Assembly: GCA_007922195.1 (NCBI GenBank)
Contig: ML682122.1
Span: forward strand, 1,433,147-1,497,146
DNA: 64,000 nucleotides
DNA from: Podocnemis expansa
Lineage: Eukaryota > Chordata > Testudines > Podocnemididae
Direction of reading: 5' to 3'
Part shown: piece by piece, positions 21,779 through 33,320 of the stretch
Position numbering within the stretch: position 1 is the stretch's first letter
Layout: each line of letters starts with the position of its first letter
Notes under the pieces: generated by a model
Told to the model about the DNA's origin: nothing
Database searches by the model: none
Seen by the model: the letters and a program-made list of their open reading frames with translations, nothing else
Program-made: the position numbers and the translations under genes

Positions 21779-22218
21779 CAGCTCATAGAGTCACCTCCCG
21801 CCCTGCCCCTGGGAGCCCAGAAGCCACCACCCGGAGGAGGAGGAGGGCCCATTTGACTTGGGACGAAGTCGTGGAGAGGCTCCTTGAGCTCAGCGAGAGG
21901 GCAGAGGAGTCCAGCAGGGCATGGCGGGAGCAGCTAGCCCGCCACCAGGATTGTGCCATCCAACAGCTGCAGCGAGTGGCTGACGCGGACGACCATGTCA
22001 TCACAGCTCTGGAGCAGCAAAGCAATGTGCTGCAGGACTTCAGCATAGTGGTTCGGGACGTTGCGGGAAGCCTGCAGCTGATTGCAGGGTACCTGACCCC
22101 CCCCAGGAGCAGAGACAGAACTGCAGAGGGAGCCTGGCCTCCTCTGCTGCAGGCACCCATGGATCTGAGGCGGCCTTGGGGGAGGCCATGGCATGGAAGG
22201 TCGTGGGCCAAGTAGTGG
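21779..22218 (+). pseudogene. Last exon of Harbinger Myb/SANT-like accessory protein
   Basis: A splice acceptor (CTTCCCTCTAG, ending 21,778) opens a frame reading RVTSRPAPG, then five arginines, LTWDEVVERLLEL, a helix-rich acidic stretch with heptad character, and ends at TAG 22,213-22,215. No ATG is needed because the exon continues an upstream reading frame. In the family the accessory protein carries the transposase into the nucleus and helps bind the ends; its DNA-binding trihelix lies in earlier exons, which I do not see here. AATAAA follows at 22,363-22,368. The product is probably not made intact. Confidence 0.6.
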
Positions 22219-22362
22219 CCCCCACTAACCCCATATTTAGAACCCCCTACCCACATCCCCCCTCCCCAGTTAGACAACCCCTTCTCAGTTCTCCCCCCAA
22301 CACTTCTGAATCTCCTTACTGCCTCCCAAGCCCATTTTTGTCCTGCCCCCTCTCCCATTGTT

Positions 22363-22368
22363 AATAAA
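22363..22368 (+). terminator. Poly(A) signal of the Myb-like gene
   Basis: AATAAA lies about 150 bases past the stop codon of the accessory gene. The signal of the convergent transposase lies only 32 bases further on. Confidence 0.6.
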
Positions 22369-22399
22369 AAATATTGAACGTTAGAGTTGGTTTCAGAGA

Positions 22400-22405
22400 T
22401 TTATT
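22400..22405 (-). terminator. Poly(A) signal of the Harbinger transposase
   Basis: TTTATT on plus gives AATAAA on minus, about 100 bases past the transposase stop. It opposes the accessory gene's signal. Confidence 0.6.
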
Positions 22406-22504
22406 TGGGTATGGTTCAGGGTGTAAGTGGGTGGCTGGGTGCGTGCATCAGGGTTGTCTGTGGCAGGATGGGGGATCGAGGGGTTGATGAGGTGAGCCTG
22501 GCCC

Positions 22505-23882
22505 TCAGCGGTCCTCACTGAGGATCAGGTCCTTAACTGCATCACGCACCACGATACATCTCGATGGTGCGTGCTCTCTTAGGGGTACAGCTTCTGGATG
22601 ATGGAATTGCCTGCCAACGAGCTCTGTTTCAGCCTCCCAGGTGGCAGGTACTGTCTCTCCCCGGAGCTCACACAGATTGTGGAGGACCATGCACGTGCTG
22701 ATGATCTCCACAGCGGGGTACTCTGTGAGGTGGAGGTGTGTGAGCAGGCACCCCCACTGGGCCTCCAGTCTCCCAAGTGCCTGCTCTACCACCTGGTGGT
22801 AGTGGGTCAGGCAGTGGTTGAACAGCAGGCGGCCAGCATCGAGAGATCCCCTGTAGGGGCACATGAGCCAGGGGCGAAGTAGGTAAGCTGCATCAGCAAT
22901 TATGAGGACAGGCACCTCCACTTCCCCAACAGTGATGTTATTGAGGGGGGGGAGAAGGTGCCTGCCTCCATGCCACGGTACACGGCGGAGTTCCACAGGA
23001 CCCTGGCTTCACGAGCCCTGCCTGGCCATCCAACGTAGCTATGCTGGAACACACCCCGGTGGTCCACAAGGGCCTGAAGAATCAAGGCATGATATCCCTT
23101 GCGGTTGCATACTTGGCCACATGGTGCTCCTTAGCTCACACAGGGATGTGGGTGGCATCCAGGATCCTGGCGCAGTTCGGGAACCCTAGGGCAGTGATGC
23201 CAGCAATGGTGTCCTGTAGCTCACCTGGGGTGACAAGGTGTGGCTGCAGGACCTCACTGATGGTGCTGGCAAAATGCAGCAAAGCCTCACCGACGGTGGA
23301 CCTGCCAACCCCAAGGAGGTGTGCCACTGACCTATAGGACTCAGGAGTGGCCATCTTCCACGGTGTGATGGCCACTTTCTTGTCCACAGGGACGGCAGGT
23401 CTCATCACAGTGTCCCTTCAGCACAGGGATGGGGCGAGCTCTGGGACTAGGTCGTTGAAGGTCTCCCTCCTCATCCTGAAGTTCCTGTGCCACTGCTCAT
23501 TGCTCCATGTTGCCAGCACCACATGCTCCCACCAGTTCTTGCTGGTCTCCTGTGCCCAGATGCGCTGGGTAACAGAGGTGGGGAGGGTAAGCAAGGCCAT
23601 TCTGAGACCCCACAAATGAATGTTTAGGGCCTCAGGCTCAGTGCCATCATTGTCCAGGAAAAATGCGTCCCAATGCTGGAGGCCACCCTGGAGAGTTGTG
23701 GGGGGCCTGGCTGCTGCAAAATGATGGAATGGGAGCTGGGGAGCATCCACTGCCACTGCTCTTGCAGACCGCTGCCAGCCAGAATGGACAGGAAGCCGAG
23801 GGCAGTTCCTGCTTTTATGCAGTTGGCCAGGGGCATGGCCCTGCCAGGCAGCCGTCTTGACACACCTCCCATGGTGCCTCAC
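22505..23882 (-). pseudogene. PIF/Harbinger DDE transposase, broken
   Basis: Blocks in order from 23,882: an N-terminal region with NWWEHVV...RNFRMRRETFNDL; TGA in frame at 23,415-23,417; then MRPAVPVDKKVAI, YRSVAHLLGVGRSTVGEAL (helix-turn-helix-like) and ARILDATHIPV with the first catalytic Asp. Next comes LVDHRGVFQHSYVGWPGR in another frame (22,900-23,085). Last is LIIADAAYLLRPWLM (second Asp; usually GDAAY) and HYHQVVEQALGRLEAQW with the catalytic Glu. At least one stop (or TAA-type break near 23,133) and two frameshifts (near 23,085 and 22,930) inactivate it. All three catalytic positions survive as codons. Function in the family: cuts and pastes the element into 3-bp targets. Confidence 0.88.
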
Positions 23883-24053
23883 CCCACAATCGAACTAGCA
23901 AGTCCTGTGTGGGGACATGCTATTTTGATTTGGGTTTTCTTGGTGTGGACCTGTTAAAGCGCTGTAACTTAAAGCGCCTTAACAAGTTTTATTTTGCTTT
24001 GGTTAACCTGCTTTAAGTTAAATCGGTTTAACCACCTAGGTGTGGACATAGCC

Positions 24054-24830
24054 AGAGTGAGGGAGCTGAGGAGAGATTGGCTCAGAGAGTGCCCAGGTAA
24101 AGTGTGTCTCCCCAGAATTAGCAGTTAGGATGAGACAAGCCTATCTGATCTTTGGGTCATACAGGTGCACATGCAATAATAATTTTACCAAAAAAAAAAA
24201 AAAAAAGCCTGTGTGCCCTGTTGAGCTTTGATTCCTGCCGCTAAATGGGGCTGGGTATTTCATTTTGGATTTCTTTTAGTCCTTCTGTTCAATATATATA
24301 TATCTTTTTAACATTTCTCCTTTTTTTCCTAAATAAAAATGAGAGAGATAAAAGGGGAAAAAGAGGAAGAAAAGAAAACCCCAAAGAGTACCGTAATTCA
24401 ATTTTGATATGATACATTTATTTCCTCCCCCACAGTTCTGGAACATCAGTGGCAATAGTTTTCACTTTCTTTTTTAATTACAATGTAAGGAAACCTTTTC
24501 CCTTTTTTAATTTTAATAATGAAAAGTTTGAGGAACTAATTTTGAAAGTATTTCATAATTTGAAGACGGGCAATAAATGAGAATTTACCCTGTTGTAGGG
24601 AGAAACTGGAAGATATTGTGACACTTTAGCTTAGTTGTGCTCATCCCCCTTCCAATGAGTGATCCAACTGTGAACCACTCCTGGGTTCTGTGCTTGAAGC
24701 TTCCAGCTGCAGTTTCTTTATGTGCAGGGGTGTAATGTAAACTTTGATTGGGACAGAGGAAGGTGGGGGTTCTGCAGGAGGCAGCAATGACAGTCCCAAG
24801 CATGGCAGATAGCTGTTGCTTTGGAAACCT
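24054..24830. other. AT-rich intergenic, nothing recognised
   Basis: Includes a poly-A run (24,189-24,206) and TATATATATA (24,293-24,302). No credible gene. Confidence 0.5.
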
Positions 24831-24831
24831 T

Positions 24832-25344
24832 GGCTATGTCCACACCTCCATGCTTAAATTGATTCAACTTCGGGCCATGGCACCGAGTAGGGACTCCCCT
24901 TCTGGGCCCTTGGTAGGAGGTAGCCAGTTTCGAGTGCAGTGCTGGGAAGAACCTGGTGCCATGGACCCTTCAGTAAGGGGCCAGGCCTGAGGAATGCACT
25001 TTCAAATCTCTTGCAGTGCCAAGGCAAGTGTGTTGGCACCACAGGGTAAAGTGGAGAGAGAGGGAAGATGGATTTACCATTTGGTTCCATGGCCTGCGGT
25101 GTTTTCAGGAGCCATAGGGTCTCTGTCGCTTCAAAGGCCTCCAGTGTGGATGGCACCGTAATATGCTCCAGGCACTCCCCCAGAGGGGAGGGCCAGACAT
25201 GGTGCCGGCACTTCAGTGCTGGAGTTGACCCTGAACGCGCTTACCTGAGCTTTGCTGGGGAGTAGCGTTGAGAGAGGCTTGGTGCCCACTGGCAAGTAGA
25301 ACTGCTGCCAAGGCATGGAGGTCAGATGCTTCAGCCACTTCTTT
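24832..25344. mobile_element. MITE-like stretch beginning GGCTATGTCCACAC
   Basis: The left terminus GGCTATGTCCACACCTCC matches the family of ends seen at 17,442, 24,039 and 40,112. No right terminus is evident. The internal 100-codon minus frame has no recognisable motif. Confidence 0.35.
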
Positions 25345-25740
25345 GCTAAGATAAGAAACCCAGAAAGTTGCTTCTCTGGGATTTAACTTAGGTAGTTACA
25401 AGGTAGTGGGTGGGGATACATATGCTCAGCACAGAGAAATTGAAAAACAAACCAAAAACCAAGTAATACCATGACCATGTCTAGTTAAACATTCCTTGTT
25501 CTCCTCATGCCTGGTCCGTTACAAACTTGAGCTTATCTTTGGCAAGGGTGTCTCTGGATCCTTCTTCGGGCCTTTCTACCTGGCCTCCTCCTGATGCTTC
25601 CAGGAGCTCTGCTGCCACCAAACAGGAACAGGCAAGGCTGCTGCTCAAATTCAAAAACCTGTACTTTGTTCTTAGTGGCTCCCGTGGAACACACTGGCCA
25701 AGGCGTTAACTTCTTCTTCTCCAAGGTTACTATGGCTGCA
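25345..25740 (-). mobile_element. LTR fragment, same family as 13,624-14,415
   Basis: AGTTGCTTCTCTGGGATTTAACTTAGGTAGTTAC, TAAACATTCCTTGTTCT and GGAGCTCTGCTGCCACC match the solo LTR in order over about 390 bases. The first ~390 bases of the LTR (its 3' part) are missing, and no target duplication is visible. Confidence 0.75.
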
Positions 25741-26183
25741 GCCATGGCCCTCTGCCTTGATTGTCAAAGCGCTCTGGCCCCAAGTCACCCCCACCCCCGC
25801 CTTAAAACCCCCATACTGCCATCGGCTTCCCCCACTGCTGCAAGCTGAGCTGCTCCCCCTGTGCCCTTTCCCTTGAGGCTACCAGCACCCAAGCTTGACC
25901 CCCCACACCAAGCGCCCTCCTGCCTGGCTGCAGTAGCCAGGAGCGGCCATACCGCAGTCTGCTTCTGCCCTGGGTATGATCTGACCATGCTCAGGGTGGC
26001 GCAGGAGTTTTAAAAAATTCCCAGCCTGGAGCAGAGCAGCTCCTTGCCATTCTCTGGCTCCCATCAATGTGGCATCACCAGCGTCATCTGAACCTGGCTC
26101 CCAGGTTGTCTGCGGACCTCTTTGGGTAACTCTGCAGCCCCCATGTATCTGTGGACCCTAGGTTGGGAACCACTGGTTAACAT
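25741..26183. other. Intergenic, with a probable MITE right end
   Basis: GGTTGGGAACCACTGG (26,161-26,176) looks like the right end of a common vertebrate MITE, but I could not find its partner. 26,005-26,030 resembles the extra piece at 4,965-4,990. Confidence 0.35.
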
Positions 26184-26334
26184 TAAAGGCAGAAAACTTC
26201 ATCATATCTTTCCCTAAAGAGCCCTTCAGGTCTGTATTGTCAGGACCAATGCATTGAACTGATATACAGGATAAATATATATTTCTTCAAATCTCTATAC
26301 AATTTTTAAAATACACTAAGACACAATGATAATA

Positions 26335-26560
26335 GCTAGAAAGAGTGGTAATAAGACACCAATTTTCAATACCAAGAGTAATTAACCACTGAAACAATTT
26401 ACCAATGGTTGCAGTGAACTCTCCACTACTGACAATTTTTAAATCAAGATTAGATATTTTCCTAGTCAAGTCTAGGAATTATTCCAAGAAAGTTCTGGGG
26501 TTTCTGCTGTACAGGAAGATGGACTGGATGAGCACAATGGTCCCTTCATATGTTGAAATT
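26335..26560 (+). mobile_element. Old CR1-like 3' end fragment
   Basis: The sequence includes CCACTGAAACAATTTACC, TAAATCAAGATTAGATATTTTC and GATGGACTGGATGAGCACAATGG, which correspond to the last codons and 3'UTR of old CR1-type LINEs. Confidence 0.6.
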
Positions 26561-26572
26561 CAATTGTTTAAA

Positions 26573-26602
26573 TTAGATAGATAGACAGATAGATAGACAG
26601 GC
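26573..26602. repeat. (GATA/GACA)n microsatellite
   Basis: About seven tetranucleotide units, mixed GATA and GACA. Confidence 0.85.
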
Positions 26603-26699
26603 ACTTCATACAGACTGAAAGTATATAAATAGAGAAAATCACTATTGAGCCCACATCTGATAAAAAAAAAAACGATAAAAGGAAGATACAAAGTGCTCT

Positions 26700-27647
26700 T
26701 CACAGTTTTTTTGTGACAGCTAATACTGCATGAAGACACTTCTTAAGAGCCTCATGAACTTCCTTGTTCTTCAGACTATATACAATGGGATTAATCATTG
26801 GGGTCACCACTGTATACAGCAGTGAAACGACCTTGTTGAGCACCCGAGAGTGCTCTGTTGAAGGCACCGCATACATTGCAATCAGTGTTCCATAGAATAT
26901 GGTAACAACGATCAGATGAGATGAGCAGGTGGAAAATGTCTTTTGCCTCCCAGAGTTGGAAGGGATCCTCAGGATGGCTCTGAGAATAGAAAAGTAGGAC
27001 ATGAGGATCAAGAGGAATGGGATCAATGACACCATTGAAGAGAAAGAAAAAGTCATAATCTCAAACAAGTAAGTATTGGAGCAAGAGAGCTTGATCAAGG
27101 ATGTAATATCACAGAAAAAATGGTCAATCTCATTGGGGCCACTGAAATTGAAACTAGCCATCAAACATACAATTATTGATGTTCCTATGAAGCTGCTTGC
27201 CCAGGAGGCAGCTGCTAACTGAGTGCAAAGCTTGCCATTCATAAGTGTCATGTAGTGCAGTGGCTTGCATATAGCTAAATATCGATCATATGACATGATG
27301 GTGAGAAGGAGGCATTCAGCAACAGCCAGGGCACCAAAGACATTACACTGCACCATGCATGCTGTGAATGATACAGCATTATCCTTGGTTACCATGCCAA
27401 ACAGCAACCTGGGGACAAGGTTTGTTGCATACCAGAATTCCAAGAAGGATAAATTTCCTAGGAAGAAATACATAGGTGTGTGGAGACTGTGATCAGACAA
27501 CACAGTAATTACAATGAGGAGATTTCCAATTATTGTCACAAGGTAAGTAGGGAAAAAGACACAAAAAAGGACAATCTGAAGTTTTCCGATGCTTGAGAAT
27601 CCCAGGAGTATAAATTCTGTGACAGCTGTTTGATTCTCTTCACACAT
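26700..27647 (-). CDS. Class II olfactory receptor, intact
   Basis: A 315-residue single-exon odorant receptor of the seven-helix GPCR superfamily, expected in olfactory cilia and coupled to Golf. It starts MCEENQTAVTEF with a glycosylation site NQT at 5-7. Visible landmarks: GN in helix 1 (residue 41-42), LHTPMYFFLGNLSF (54-67), the conserved Cys of extracellular loop 1, MSYDRYLAIC at the helix 3 end (family norm MAYDRYVAIC), extracellular loop 2 with FFCD, KTFSTCSSHL in helix 6 and PMINPIVYSLKN in helix 7. Length is usual (about 310-320), and no stop or frameshift is present. No second receptor lies in the window, so it is isolated among repeats. The subfamily is not assigned; it recalls the OR6/OR10/OR11 group. 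Confidence 0.95.
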   Translation of the reverse strand: MCEENQTAVTEFILLGFSSIGKLQIVLFCVFFPTYLVTIIGNLLIVITVLSDHSLHTPMYFFLGNLSFLEFWYATNLVPRLLFGMVTKDNAVSFTACMVQCNVFGALAVAECLLLTIMSYDRYLAICKPLHYMTLMNGKLCTQLAAASWASSFIGTSIIVCLMASFNFSGPNEIDHFFCDITSLIKLSCSNTYLFEIMTFSFSSMVSLIPFLLILMSYFSILRAILRIPSNSGRQKTFSTCSSHLIVVTIFYGTLIAMYAVPSTEHSRVLNKVVSLLYTVVTPMINPIVYSLKNKEVHEALKKCLHAVLAVTKKL

Positions 27648-27665
27648 CTTTGCTAGGTGAACTCT

Positions 27666-27680
27666 ATCTAGAGAAAATAA
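27666..27680 (-). promoter_or_regulatory. Probable 3' splice site in the receptor 5'UTR
   Basis: On minus, TTTATTTTCTCTAG precedes ATAGAGTTCACC and the ATG lies about 25 bases further on. Olfactory receptors usually have upstream non-coding exons joined just before the coding exon, so this pyrimidine tract plus AG fits. No promoter was identified. Confidence 0.45.
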
Positions 27681-27689
27681 ATTGATAGA

Positions 27690-28490
27690 AACACGTCTGA
27701 CTCCAGCAAATATTGTTATTACTTGTATTTAACGCAACCATAAATTATTTTTATTCAAAAGGTAATATTTATAGGACTTTTTAAAATCATTTTAATCTTG
27801 ACAGATGTGGGGTACTATGCGGGGTGGGGTCAGATAAGTGGAGGATTAGACAATACTTTTTTTAATGACAGTGGATGCTGAGACTCAAGTAATTAAAGCT
27901 TTATATTGATTAAAACACAAATAGTTAATATCATGTCAAACTATAGAAAGTAAAAAGCTCTACATCAAACTAATTGTTTTTCAAGCATCTTTTTTTCTTA
28001 CTGTGTCTGTCTGTAAATGTTTATTAGGATCAATGGAAACATTTTCACATTAGTCTGTCAGTGTATGATGAAATCACAGTGTGCTGAGACTTACCAATTA
28101 AAATCTTATCTTTCCAAGCCTTCTTGTATTGCTGTAGCTCTAGCTGGGCCTAAGTGACGTATCAGACCTATCGTGATGTCTGGCAGAGAAAGACACAGGA
28201 GAGAGGCATGAGAAAGAGCTCTGCATAAGCATGAAAGATTGTTTTTTCATCACCTGAAGCTGACACAGTAAAAGATACCATATCACCTACCTTGTTTCCA
28301 TAGCAGTGCAAAAGTGAGACAATCTTCCAAAAAGTGTATGATCTAAATAAAGAAGTACTATCATGGAGAAAGAATGCATTTTTCCCCATTTTAAATGTTA
28401 GGAACTGAAGCACAGAAGGCAGACTTCCTAAGGTATTTAGCAAAACAAATAAATCTGATAGAACTCAAAAGATTAAAAACAATTATCCAA
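27690..28490. other. AT-rich intergenic upstream of the receptor
   Basis: No credible gene. A 91-codon minus frame (28,168-28,443) has no motif. A distal non-coding exon of the receptor could lie here but cannot be seen. Confidence 0.4.
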
Positions 28491-28862
28491 TGAACTTTCA
28501 AGGGAGAAAAATCCCACTTAGTCGTTGCTTGAAGATGGGAAATTTACAAAATGGGAGAAAATAAATTCAGGGAAGTGTAATTCCTAGGATGAGGTCGGAG
28601 AGTTACAGCAAATCAAAGCAGCTGTTTGGATTCAAAGGCTGGAATACAGCAATTAGTTGGGGGGGGGGGACAGAAGAAAGGAAAGCAAAGTTACCTTTTA
28701 TAATGTGGGGAAAAAAATCCATAGTCTCTCATATTCAAGCATCTGACAAAGTGGGATTTTCTCCCATGAAGGTTCATGGGATAAATAAATTTATGAAGTC
28801 TTTTTAATGTCACCAGCCTCCTTGTTTGTTTTGCTGAAATGGACTAACATGGATACCCCTCT
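28491..28862. mobile_element. Copy of the GGAGTCC-GTGGCAC dispersed repeat (2 of 4)
   Basis: It contains AAATCCCACTTAG, GAAGTGTAATTC and, in mirror form, AAGTGGGATTTTCTCCCATGAA. It ends ACTAACATGGATACCCCTCTGG, the mirror of the left end at 33,321. Confidence 0.65.
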
Positions 28863-30200
28863 GGAAAACATAGTTAGATGATTAAAGATGTAGATAGATA
28901 GTTTCATCCTGAAATCATAAGCAGTTAGATTTTTAGCCTACTAAGTGTCTTTTCTTCACTGGGCACCTATTTGTATCTTTAGGCACCTAAATGATTCTGA
29001 AATTCTGGCCCAAAGTTACTTGACCAAGTACACATGGCAGTCTACAGCAGAACTAGGCAAAGGCACATGGTGGGGACCCCTGTAGGAACTAAGCTCATAT
29101 AATTTAAAAACAAAACAAAACAAAACATTGTTTGATTTTTTTTTTTTAATATAAAAGTTCACCTGCCTAATCTTTCTGTTGCTAAAATCACAGATAAGGT
29201 CATGGAAGTCAATAGATAGCATAGTGTCTTGTTCAGTTGAGAGGACAGCTAGTTCACTAAATTTCTTGTGTCATAGTAGAGTGGAGTTTGAACCTGGAAA
29301 AGTTGCATTCTGCAGCTGCAACAGTCCATACTCTTAGCCTAAACTTTTACTTTCTTTTCTAAATGAAATACCATCTGTTCTCTTTAAGAATTTGGACAGG
29401 GAAACAGACTGGTTTTGTACTGCCTGTTTAACAGCCAACCCCCCTCCCCACCTTCTTTAAGCACCTGATACATACTTCCTTTTATTACCCATCTACTTCT
29501 CTTTCTTCTTTTTTATTAATAATCCCTTTCCTATTGGACCTCACAATAAAATCCTACAAATGAAAGAATATGTGTCACAATAGATTACAATGCCAAATCG
29601 GAGTTCTGACTGAGTCAGCTTGTCAGCTCTAAGCCTCATCTGGACAATTTGCACTTCACTTTTAACTGGATACTTAACAGCTAATGTTGCCAGACATTAT
29701 CAGCATTTAGCTCCATCACTTACTGCCACGTTTAAAGGTGCAAATGCATGAAGCCAAGAATTGCTGAATTTTCAGTGAAACCTTTTAGCATTTTGTTTTG
29801 CATTCTTTCTAAATACAAGCCTCTGCTGCCAGCCAGCTCCAACACTCTGTCTTCAACAGGCATTTTTACTACCAGAAAAACCAAGCAGCACCTTTTTTCA
29901 GACACTGAAGATCATATTTAATCAGACCTTCAAGGCAAGACCTCCTTAGCCAATCAAGACAAGAAAAGGAGATGAACTAGCCACTGTTCATTCCTTTTTC
30001 CTTTGAGTTACTAGCAGGGCATGTTGCAGGGGAAAACATTTCAAACAGAAGGCCATTGTTTACTGCCCCTATTCAGTTGCCTTTTCTTTTCACATGCATG
30101 CACCTATGCCTATACAGCAGGTTCATAAGGCTACCTGTTGCTCTGAAGTCCTCCTCTTTTACACTCTTAACTAACCAGAGCTCTGATTCTCTGGGACAGC
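28863..30200. other. AT-rich intergenic, possible old SINE pieces
   Basis: CCCAAAGTTACTTGACCAAG (29,010) and GTGGAGTTTGAACCTGG (29,282) vaguely resemble MIR-type SINE words, too weak to call. No gene is evident. Confidence 0.35.
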
Positions 30201-30560
30201 TTGGGGGAGGCTAATCACCTCTGCTCACCCTCACAGTCCCCTTTTTCCTTCCCCCTACCCCCAACTCTAGCTCTAGCTCTCTCCACAGTTTGTCCTCTCT
30301 TCTCCCCCCACAGCCCCTGTCCTCTCTGCTGCTGGTCCCCTTTCTCCTACCCTGCAGCCTTGGCTCTAAGTCTTCTTTCTCCACCCCTCTCCTTCAGCCA
30401 CAGCTCTCCTCTCCAACACCTCGCTGGTCTGCAACCACCCCTTCCCCCCAGACTTACCCCTCCAACTCCAGAAGCTGACACCAGGACCAACAGCAGCTGC
30501 CTGCTTGCTTGCAGGTGAGAAACTTGGGCCCCTACAGTTGAACTCCTCCCTCTTCCTCTC
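30201..30560. repeat. Pyrimidine-rich low-complexity block
   Basis: C/T-rich on plus, with CTCTAGCTCTAGCTCT near 30,265. The Pro/Ser/Leu-rich frames are by-products. Confidence 0.6.
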
Positions 30561-30603
30561 TCTGCCGGCTTGGAGTCAAAGGACTCAGCCGTGCTTCTCC
30601 CAG

Positions 30604-32449
30604 CAGGGTCGTCCTTAGGGTAGGACAAGAGGGGCAGTCGCCCAGGACCCTGTGCTTTGAGGGGGCCCCGCAGGGGCCACACCACTGCCCGCCCCCCATG
30701 CCAGGGACTGGGTGCGCTGGCCAAAAGTGGCAGCCCGGTTCACAGGGCTGATTCTACTGTAAGGCCAGAGGAGTAGGTGAGAGTTGCTTAATGCACTAGA
30801 ACAAGGTTGCAAGAAAGGTGAGTCATTAGGACTAACAATGAGGTGCTAATTGTTGTTCTGACAACCTCTATGCCTCCTTTCTGAGTCAGTATCTCTTTGG
30901 GATTCTCTCATTCATATGAAAAGGAGTGAGGTCACTAGCAAGCAACCTTTGTGGTTTTTTTTTTTTTTTTAATCAACAGACCCAAGGAAGAGAAGAAAAG
31001 AAAAAAACTGTGACCACCAACCTTATTCCACCATTTCTGTGATATGGGGATTGCAGTTATTTTGCAAAATAGGACTTGCCTATTTCTTTCAGGGAGCTGA
31101 GAATTCCCTTGCTTTCAACAAAAGTTATAACTTGTAGATTTTAATAAAAACTCCAGAGATTTTTTAACTGTTAATTAAACAAAGAAGAGAAAAGCAAACT
31201 GTTCCAGTCGGAGGAGCCTGTGTTACAAAGTATGATATCTTTTTTCTACAATTAGAAAACTTAAATAACAATGAAATCCAACTGAGGGATGGATTTGCTG
31301 GAAGAAGTGGTTATAAGATGGTTCTAATCTGAAGGGGGGGGGTAGCCCCATTGTGTTGCTGCCTTATGCACACTGCCAGGGGTTACCAGACCAAACAGAG
31401 AGGGCTAGCACCCCTCCGATCACAATATTGTGGACAAGTGTGTGTTCATGGAAACTCATGCAGACTCAGGGAGCAGATGAAGTGCACCGGTGATAGTGGA
31501 ACCCTGAGTAGGGTTACCAGATGTCAGGCAAAAGCAGGACATAGCTCCCTTTTTACCTTCACATCCACCATCCGGCAGGCATTTTACAAATACAATATTT
31601 TGTCTGGCTTTTCACTTAGAGGGGTTAAAGTATGCTGGAATGCCCCAGAACACCCTATTTTTAGGGGGAAGCTTTCCAGGGCCCCCTAAAAACAGAAGAA
31701 TATTACATTATTGCTACATTTTTTCCATGTGTCCTCCAATGTCCTCCTTTTTGTACTTCCCCACCCTCCTTTCTATGCTTTGGTATCTGGTAACTCTAAC
31801 CCAGACGGGCTGCTTCAGTTCCTGGGATTTGGCAGTGGACAAGGGAGCAGGACCTTGAGGGACTTGGACAGGCTCAGCAGCAGACAGGATCTTCAAGGAC
31901 CTTTCTTTCCAGCCTGCCATTGGCTCTCTTCTCCTTGCTTTGTCTCAGTACTTCTATCTCATTTCACCACCTAGTCCCTCCCTCCCCCACAACCATTTGC
32001 AAGGAGCTCCCCATATACACACGCCAGGCTCCTACATGCAATTTTAGAGGCTTGACAATACGCCCTGATTTCAGACAGGATTATGGCATGTGGGATAACC
32101 CTCTCCATGATCCATGTAGGTGATCTCAATTTAGATGTGTAGATTTCAGAGAAGCCTCAAGAAAAAGGATGAAAGCCATGAGGGATTGCCCCCCGCAGCC
32201 ATGGTCACTGTTCAGTTTTCTGGTGGCAGATGCTTTTGTTCAGTGGAGGGTTGCTGCATGGCAGAGGAGTCCTCAGCTAGGTCCCAAGGTAAAAAGTTTG
32301 ACAACCACTGGCTTAAGGGCTGCTGACAAACCAGACCCTTCACTCCTGTTCTGCCACTTTTGGCTGGCTTGTGTGCCTGGGGGTGGTGAGTGGGGGCCCA
32401 ACAGAATGTGATTTGCCCAGGGCCCCGCACCCACCTAGGGATGGCCCTG
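30604..32449. mobile_element. Probable non-autonomous hAT element, 1.85 kb
   Basis: The left end CAGGGTCGTCCTTAGGG mirrors the right end CCTAGGGATGGCCCTG. The flanks are CTTCTCCCAG on the left and CTTCTCAG on the right, equal except for two extra C's, near the 8-bp duplication of hAT. It contains a poly-T run (30,956-30,970) and no transposase. Two separate elements remain possible. Confidence 0.5.
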
Positions 32450-32457
32450 CTTCTCAG

Positions 32458-33320
32458 ACAAGGCAGATGCCTCAGTTACTGGGTTTGGAGAAGCAGGCGG
32501 CTAATGGGGGGGCCCTTGCTGCTCGGGGTCCCTAGGCTACCACCTGCTTCGCTTACCCCAAAAGCTGCCTCTGCAGAGAAGTTAGATGCTCAAATTCCAT
32601 TGAAATAACTTTGAAATTCTGAACATTCAAGAGAAAAAGAATGGGGTGACATTTTTCAAAATTTACTAAGGGCTATAGACATGTATTTCCCATTATAATT
32701 CATGGAAACTCACTATTTAAATATGTTGGTTGGCTTTCAAAATTGCAGTAATAGTGTGTAATTGAACATCTTATTTCATCTCTAGACTCCCAAATGCTAT
32801 ATTTCCAGTCAGGATATTTACCATTCATTGTCCTTAGTAAATTCCTTCGTCCTTCTTCGCAGGCATTCATCAGTTACCTTATAGTTTCTGCTTCTTCTTT
32901 TATATTGTCATTGCTGACTTAGTGATTTGTCAAACATCTTCTGAAAACAATGTGCTAGGGCTTGTTTCAAGCACCTTGTTATATACCTTATATATAGCTT
33001 CTTTTGGGCTAAATCCTTTGGGATTAATTATATTGATTATGTTTCAGAGAATATTTCATAGATTATTTTTAGAACTGTAATTGGAAAGGGAATATTTGTC
33101 TTTTGGGTCTCTAGCACTCCTCAGAAGAAGCCTCAGCTTTTCTCAAAGATTTATTTTTTTGTCAGAAGACTGATATTCCCAAACTGACTTTGAAGGAGAG
33201 GTGTTTCACCATAAGATTATTTTGATTCATTTGTTTTCTGTTTATTCTAGGTCCCAGATTCTGTGGGTTTAGTAGTATCTTTCATTCTTCTTTAAAACAA
33301 ACAAACATGGAGTCCTAATT
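32458..33320. other. AT-rich intergenic, nothing recognised
   Basis: No credible frame or repeat on either strand. Confidence 0.45.

Larger units (their letters stand above)
21779..24053. mobile_element. PIF/Harbinger transposon (left end not found)
   Basis: Two genes characteristic of the superfamily lie tail to tail: a Myb/SANT-like accessory gene on plus (from 21,779) and a DDE transposase on minus (22,505-23,882). The right end is GGTGTGGACATAGCC (24,039-24,053). No matching GGCTATGTCCACAC was found to the left of 21,779, so the element is truncated or extends further than I can support. Confidence 0.78.
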
